Source: Streptomyces seoulensis | Lineage (GTDB): Bacteria; Actinomycetota; Actinomycetes; Streptomycetales; Streptomycetaceae | Assembly: GCA_013364255.1 (NCBI GenBank) | Contig: CP054936.1 | Coordinates: 4,060,853-4,124,852 of the forward strand | Reading direction: 5' to 3' | DNA length: 64,000 nucleotides | In this document: in pieces, positions 60,207-64,000 of the stretch | Layout of the letters: the number at the start of each line of letters is the position of its first letter | How positions within the stretch are numbered: the first letter of the stretch is position 1 | Notes under the pieces: generated by a model | Seen by the model: the letters and a program-made list of their open reading frames with translations, nothing else | What the model was told of the DNA's origin: nothing | Databases searched by the model: none | Made by a program: the position numbers and the translations under genes

Positions 60207-61484
60207 TCAGCCCTCCCCGCGTCCGAACACCGGCGCCAGCAGCAGCTGGGCGGCGCCCTCGGCGACGGTGCGGGCTCCGCCCGGCACGGCGCGGACCGGC
60301 ACCGCGTCCCGCGGCAGCCCCTCGCGCACGGCCCGCGCGGCCACCCGCTCCCCCACCCCGGCCGCGAACACCCCGGGCGCCGCCGCGACCGTACGGCCGC
60401 CCAGCAGCACCAGGTCGATGTCCAGCAGCCCCACGAGATTGGCGGCCCCGACGCCCAGCACCCGCGCGGCCTCCCCGACGTCCCCGCGCGCCACGGCCGC
60501 CAGGCACAGCGCCTCCAGGCACCCCCGGTCACCGCATCCGCACGGCGGTCCGTCCAGCTGGATCACCTGGTGCCCGAACTCCCCGGCCCCGGTCCGCGCC
60601 CCCCGGTGCACGGCGCCGCCGATCACCAGTCCGGCGCCCAGTCCCGTACCGAGATGGACGTAGGCGAAGGAGCCGGCCCCGTCCTCGGCGGCGGTGAGCG
60701 CGAGGCCCAGGGCGGCCGCGTTGGTGTCCTTGTCGACCGCGACGGGCACGCCGAGCCGCCGTCCGAGCGCGTCGCGCAGCGGGAACCCGTCCCACTGCGG
60801 GAATCCGGTGACCCGGTGCAGCACCCCGCCGCGGTGGTCGAGCGGCCCGGGCAGCGCGACGCCGACGCCCACCAGGGACGCGGCGGCCGCCGCTCGCGGT
60901 GACTCCGCCCCGAGCACCTGGCCCACCAGCGCCTCGGCCTGCGCCGCCACCGCTTCGACGACCTCCTCGGCGCCCGCCCGCGCGGCCAGGTCCAGCGGCC
61001 GCAGCCGCTCCCCGACCACCGTCCCGTTCAGATCGGTCAGGACGGCTCGCACCTCGTCGCGGTCGAGGTGCACGCCCACCGAGTGCCCGGCTTCGGGCAC
61101 CAGGCGCAGCACCGTGCGCGGCTTGCCCCCGGTGGACGCCCGCCGGCCCGCCTCGGCGGCGAGGCCGCGCTCGCGCAGCCGTGCGGTGATCTTGCTGACG
61201 GCCTGCGGGGTCAGCCCGGTGCGCTCGGCCAGCTCCAGCCGGCTGATCCCGTCGGCCCCCGCCCGGCGCAGCAGGTCGAGCACCAGCGCGGTGTTGTGGC
61301 TGCGCAGCCCGAGGAGGTTCACGCCGCGTCCCGCACGCGTCTCCGCCCCCGCACCCGCGCCCGCCCCTGATCCGGACCCGGCCTCTGTCCCCGATCCCGG
61401 CCCGGACCCGGTTTCCCCGGCCCCGGTCCGCCCGGCCCCGGTCTCCGCCGTCACCGCGTCCACCCCGCCTTCCGCACCGCTCAC
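60207..61484 (-). CDS. ROK-family transcriptional repressor
   Basis: A 425-residue ROK regulator. After a Gly/Ala/Ser-rich leader of about 50 residues, an N-terminal HTH lies at about residues 62-110 (ISRLELAERTGLTPQAVSKI). The sugar-kinase-like core has the ATP-type loop ending in YVHLGTGLGAGLVIGG and the zinc motif GHQVIQLDGPPCGCGDRGC with ECLE-type end GCLEALC. Such proteins (NagC/XylR-like) sense sugars. It starts at GTG, divergent from the Gfo/Idh dehydrogenase; a palindrome covers the dehydrogenase start region. Confidence 0.9.
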   Translation of the reverse strand: MSGAEGGVDAVTAETGAGRTGAGETGSGPGSGTEAGSGSGAGAGAGAETRAGRGVNLLGLRSHNTALVLDLLRRAGADGISRLELAERTGLTPQAVSKITARLRERGLAAEAGRRASTGGKPRTVLRLVPEAGHSVGVHLDRDEVRAVLTDLNGTVVGERLRPLDLAARAGAEEVVEAVAAQAEALVGQVLGAESPRAAAAASLVGVGVALPGPLDHRGGVLHRVTGFPQWDGFPLRDALGRRLGVPVAVDKDTNAAALGLALTAAEDGAGSFAYVHLGTGLGAGLVIGGAVHRGARTGAGEFGHQVIQLDGPPCGCGDRGCLEALCLAAVARGDVGEAARVLGVGAANLVGLLDIDLVLLGGRTVAAAPGVFAAGVGERVAARAVREGLPRDAVPVRAVPGGARTVAEGAAQLLLAPVFGRGEG

Positions 61485-61558
61485 TCCCTCACCTGGCCAC
61501 CGGCGCGTTCACGCGTCCGCGCCGCCGCTCACTGCGTTCATTCTCCCCCGCGCTTGCA

Positions 61559-61581
61559 CTTTGGCAACAGCGTTGCGAAAG
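61559..61581. promoter_or_regulatory. ROK operator candidate over the dehydrogenase leader
   Basis: Arms CTTTGGCAAC (61559-61568) and GTTGCGAAAG (61572-61581) form a 10-bp near-perfect inverted repeat around AGC with one mismatched pair. It ends 8 bases before the ATG and probably covers the ribosome binding site. TTGCAC at 61554-61559 may be a -35. Confidence 0.7.
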
Positions 61582-61589
61582 TGGAGTGC

Positions 61590-62690
61590 ATGACTGGCCC
61601 CAAGACCGGCACCGAGTCAGGTGCCCCCCTCCGCGTCGGCCTGATCGGCTACGGCCTCGCCGGCTCCGTCTTCCATGCCCCGCTGATCGCCGCGACCGAG
61701 GGCCTGGCCCTCGACACGGTCGTCACCTCGAACGAGGAACGGCAGGCACAGGCCCGGGCACAGTTCCCGGACGTCCGCACGGCCGCCGACGCCGACGAGC
61801 TGTTCGCCCGCGCCGGCGAACTCGACCTCGTCGTCATCGCCTCCCCGAACAAGACGCACGTCCCGCTCGCCACCCGGGCCCTGGAAGCGGGCCTGCCGGT
61901 GGTCGTGGACAAGCCGCTGGCCGGCACGGCGGCCGAGGCGCGCACCCTCGCGGACCTCGCCGAGGAGCGCGCACTGCTGCTGTCCGTCTTCCAGAACCGC
62001 CGCTGGGACAACGACTTCCTGACCCTGCGCGAGCTGATCGCCAAGGGCGCGCTGGGCGACGTATGGCGCTTCGAGTCCCGCTTCGAGCGGTGGCGGCCGC
62101 GACCCAAGGGCGGCTGGCGCGAATCCGGCGACCCGGCGGAGATCGGCGGCCTGCTCTACGACCTCGGCAGCCACGTCGTCGACCAGGCCCTGGTCCTGTT
62201 CGGCCCGGTCACCCAGGTGTACGCCGAGGCGGTCGTGCGCCGCGCGGGCGCCGAGGCCGACGACGACACCTTCCTCGCGCTCACCCACGACAGCGGCGTC
62301 CGCTCCCACCTGTACGTCTCCGCGACCACCGCCCAACTCGGCCCGCGCTTCCGGGCGCTGGGCTCGGAGGCGGGCTACGTCAAGTACGGCCTCGACCCGC
62401 AGGAGGCGGCCCTGCGCGAAGGGCGCCGGCTGGGCGCCGAGGGCGCTGCCTGGGGCGAGGAGGAGGAGTCCCTGTGGGGCCGCGTGGGCGCGGGCGAGTC
62501 GCCGGTGACCGGCGGCGGCGACCCGGTGCCGACCCTGCCCGGCGACTACCCGGCGTACTACGCCGCCGTGGCCGCCGCCCTGCGCGACGGCGCGCCGAAC
62601 CCGGTGACCGCCCGCGAGGCGGCCGCCACGCTGGACGTCCTGGAGGCGGCCCGCCGCTCGGCCCGCGACGGTGTGACGGTGACGCTGTGA
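61590..62690 (+). CDS. Gfo/Idh/MocA-family oxidoreductase
   Basis: A 366-residue NAD(P)-dependent sugar or inositol dehydrogenase-like enzyme. The nucleotide loop is VGLIGYGLAGSVFHAPLIAA, followed by DLVVIASPNKTHVPLATRAL and VVVDKPLAGTAAEARTLADL (Lys of the EKP/DKP motif). The second half has GGLLYDLGSHVVDQALVLFG with the catalytic His. It is co-translated with the next gene (GTGA) and divergent from the ROK repressor. Confidence 0.9.
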   Translation: MTGPKTGTESGAPLRVGLIGYGLAGSVFHAPLIAATEGLALDTVVTSNEERQAQARAQFPDVRTAADADELFARAGELDLVVIASPNKTHVPLATRALEAGLPVVVDKPLAGTAAEARTLADLAEERALLLSVFQNRRWDNDFLTLRELIAKGALGDVWRFESRFERWRPRPKGGWRESGDPAEIGGLLYDLGSHVVDQALVLFGPVTQVYAEAVVRRAGAEADDDTFLALTHDSGVRSHLYVSATTAQLGPRFRALGSEAGYVKYGLDPQEAALREGRRLGAEGAAWGEEEESLWGRVGAGESPVTGGGDPVPTLPGDYPAYYAAVAAALRDGAPNPVTAREAAATLDVLEAARRSARDGVTVTL

Positions 62691-63187
62691 CGGACTCCGG
62701 GACCGACGCCGTGGCGGACTCCAGGACCGCCCCCACGATCGAGGAACTCGAAGCACAGGAGGACCGCCTGGTCTTCGACCGCTTCACCCATGACGACGCC
62801 TGGGCGCTGGGCTCGCTGCTGGTGGAGCTGGCGCGACAGCGGCAGGCGCCCGTCGCCGTCGACATCCACCGCGCCGGCCAGCAGCTCTTCCACGCGGCGC
62901 TGCCCGGCTCCACCCCCGACAACGACGCCTGGATCGCCCGCAAACGCCGGGTGGTGGAGCGCTACGGCTGCGCCTCCTACCTGGTCGGCGCCCGCTTCCG
63001 GGCCAAGGGCACGACGTTCGAGGAGTCCTCCCGGCTGGACGCCGACGCCTACGCGGCGCACGGCGGCTCCTTCCCGATCACCGTGGCGGGCGCCGGCGTG
63101 ATCGGCACGGTGACGGTGTCGGGCCTGCCCCAGGTGGCGGACCACCGGCTGGTGGTGGAGGCGCTGGAACGGTTCCTGGCGCGGTAG
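62687..63187 (+). CDS. UPF0303 / heme-degrading-domain (HbpS-like) protein
   Basis: A 166-residue protein of the GlcG/HbpS-like fold: VFDRFTHDDAWALGSLLVEL, PVAVDIHRAGQQLFHAALPG, GGSFPITVAGAGVIGTVTVS. In this group the domain may bind heme or small acids, but no heme-binding residues can be assigned. No signal peptide is seen, so it is cytoplasmic, unlike HbpS. GTG start overlaps the dehydrogenase stop. Function uncertain. Confidence 0.8.
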   Translation: MTDSGTDAVADSRTAPTIEELEAQEDRLVFDRFTHDDAWALGSLLVELARQRQAPVAVDIHRAGQQLFHAALPGSTPDNDAWIARKRRVVERYGCASYLVGARFRAKGTTFEESSRLDADAYAAHGGSFPITVAGAGVIGTVTVSGLPQVADHRLVVEALERFLAR

Positions 63188-63315
63188 CTCCGCCGCGGCA
63201 CACGAAAGGGCCGCCCGGAAATACCGTCGCCCTCCCTCCGGTTGGGGTTGGCTGTGTACGCGACGATCAAGCGCGCGTGATGACCACGGCGACCCCGCCC
63301 GGAGGGATGGAACCG

Positions 63316-64000
63316 ATGAGCGACACGGCAGCCCCACTGAAGGAGACGGTCGGCCGGTACGGCGTGTGGAACGCCGGCCTGCGCGCGGAGGACCCCGCAC
63401 GGCGCGGGGAGATCGCCGAGGCCGCCGCCGAGCTGGAGGAGCTGGGCTTCGGCGCCGCCTGGCTCGGCAGCAGCAGCGCCCCGCGGCAGGCGCTCCCCCT
63501 CCTGGAAGCGACGTCGACGCTGACCGTCGGCACCAGCATCCAGAGCATCTGGCAGTACGAGGCCGAGGAGAGCGCCGCAGCCTTCCACGAGGTGGACGCG
63601 GCGCACCCGGGCCGCTTCGCGCTCGGGCTCGGGGTGAGCCACGCCAAGCTGGCCGAGCACTACCGCCGCCCGTACTCGGCGCTGGTCGCCTACCTCGACG
63701 CGCTGGACGCGGCGAAGGTGCCCGCCGAGCGCCGGGTGCTGGCCGCGCTCGGCCCGAAGACGCTGGAGCTGTCCCGCGACCGGGCGGCGGGCGCGATCCC
63801 GTACCTGGTCACCCCCGAGCACACGGCCCGCGCCCGCGAGATCCTGGGCGCGGAGCCGCTGCTGGCACCGGAGTTCAAGGTGGTCCTGGAGGAGGACCCG
63901 GAGCGGGCCCGCGCGATCGCCCGCGACGTCCTGGCGATGTACCTCACGCTGCCGAACTACACCAACAACTTCCTGCGCCTGGGCTTCACCGAGGACGACG
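63316..64000 (+). CDS. LLM-class F420-dependent oxidoreductase, C-terminus off the window
   Basis: The first 228 residues are visible; the gene continues past the right edge. Features: GRYGVWNAGLRAEDPARRGE, ELEELGFGAAWLGSSSAP, LTVGTSIQSIWQYEAEESAA and GRFALGLGVSHAKLAEHYRR, all typical of F420-dependent luciferase-like oxidoreductases. GGAGGG lies at 63301-63306; the ATG at 63316 is preferred over one directly adjoining it at 63307. Substrate unknown. Confidence 0.88.
   Translation, partial: MSDTAAPLKETVGRYGVWNAGLRAEDPARRGEIAEAAAELEELGFGAAWLGSSSAPRQALPLLEATSTLTVGTSIQSIWQYEAEESAAAFHEVDAAHPGRFALGLGVSHAKLAEHYRRPYSALVAYLDALDAAKVPAERRVLAALGPKTLELSRDRAAGAIPYLVTPEHTARAREILGAEPLLAPEFKVVLEEDPERARAIARDVLAMYLTLPNYTNNFLRLGFTEDD

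Overview
The window is chromosomal DNA from a Streptomyces species, well inside the conserved core rather than in an arm. The evidence is very high G+C, codons ending almost always in G or C, GTG/TTG starts, ATGA/GTGA stop-start overlaps, and a gene order I recognise from memory of S. coelicolor: adpA-orn-tRNA-His-ceb near one end, then cdgA, then the small AA10 chitin-binding oxidase, and cslA-glxA-cslZ. About 55 protein genes, one tRNA-His and three identical tRNA-Lys(CTT) genes can be supported. There is no phage, insertion sequence, integrase or CRISPR array.

Layout. 1-5.0 kb: end of a universal stress protein, a small membrane protein, the developmental regulator adpA (one TTA codon, so bldA-dependent), orn, tRNA-His, a flavodoxin-type reductase and a GNAT acetyltransferase. 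4.9-15 kb: cello-oligosaccharide uptake and hydrolysis, cebEFG-bglC with a LacI regulator (cebR), plus a second divergent pair of LacI regulator and GH1 beta-glucosidase. CebR-type operators sit in front of cebE and both glucosidases. 15-25 kb: a secreted GH18 chitinase next to a two-component system, a four-box DnaA-like cluster, an MFS pump with its TetR regulator, a spermidine-synthase-like protein and an HTH/TPR regulator. 25-33 kb: a histidine phosphatase, a PAP2 membrane phosphatase, then a translationally coupled three-gene cassette (PD-(D/E)XK nuclease-like protein, unknown protein, SF1 helicase) whose 3' end has been partly duplicated, and a primpol-like protein.

33-43.5 kb: a secreted M6-type metalloprotease, the cyclic-di-GMP protein cdgA, a luciferase-like oxidoreductase, a zinc alcohol dehydrogenase, and a divergent locus of a EutA/maleate-isomerase-like enzyme and the ehuBCDA-like ABC importer (ectoine or another amino-acid-like solute). 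43.6-52.5 kb: two tRNA-Lys genes, an AA10 LPMO with a DasR-type site upstream, an SPFH protein, and the cslA-glxA-cslZ locus for the tip glucan. 52.5-64 kb: a HAD phosphatase, a probable 2-aminoethylphosphonate uptake and breakdown operon (importer, phosphonatase-like hydrolase, FAD oxidase, GntR regulator), a ROK regulator divergent from a Gfo/Idh dehydrogenase with a palindrome over the start site, and a truncated luciferase-like gene at the right edge.

Themes: polysaccharide turnover (cellobiose, chitin, tip glucan), developmental control (adpA, cdgA, csl) and small-solute uptake, each with a readable candidate operator. The least explained parts are the nuclease/unknown/helicase cassette and several degenerate minisatellites (39-, 30-, 22-, 22- and 14-bp periods), one of them inside the cebE-cebF gap of the sugar importer operon.
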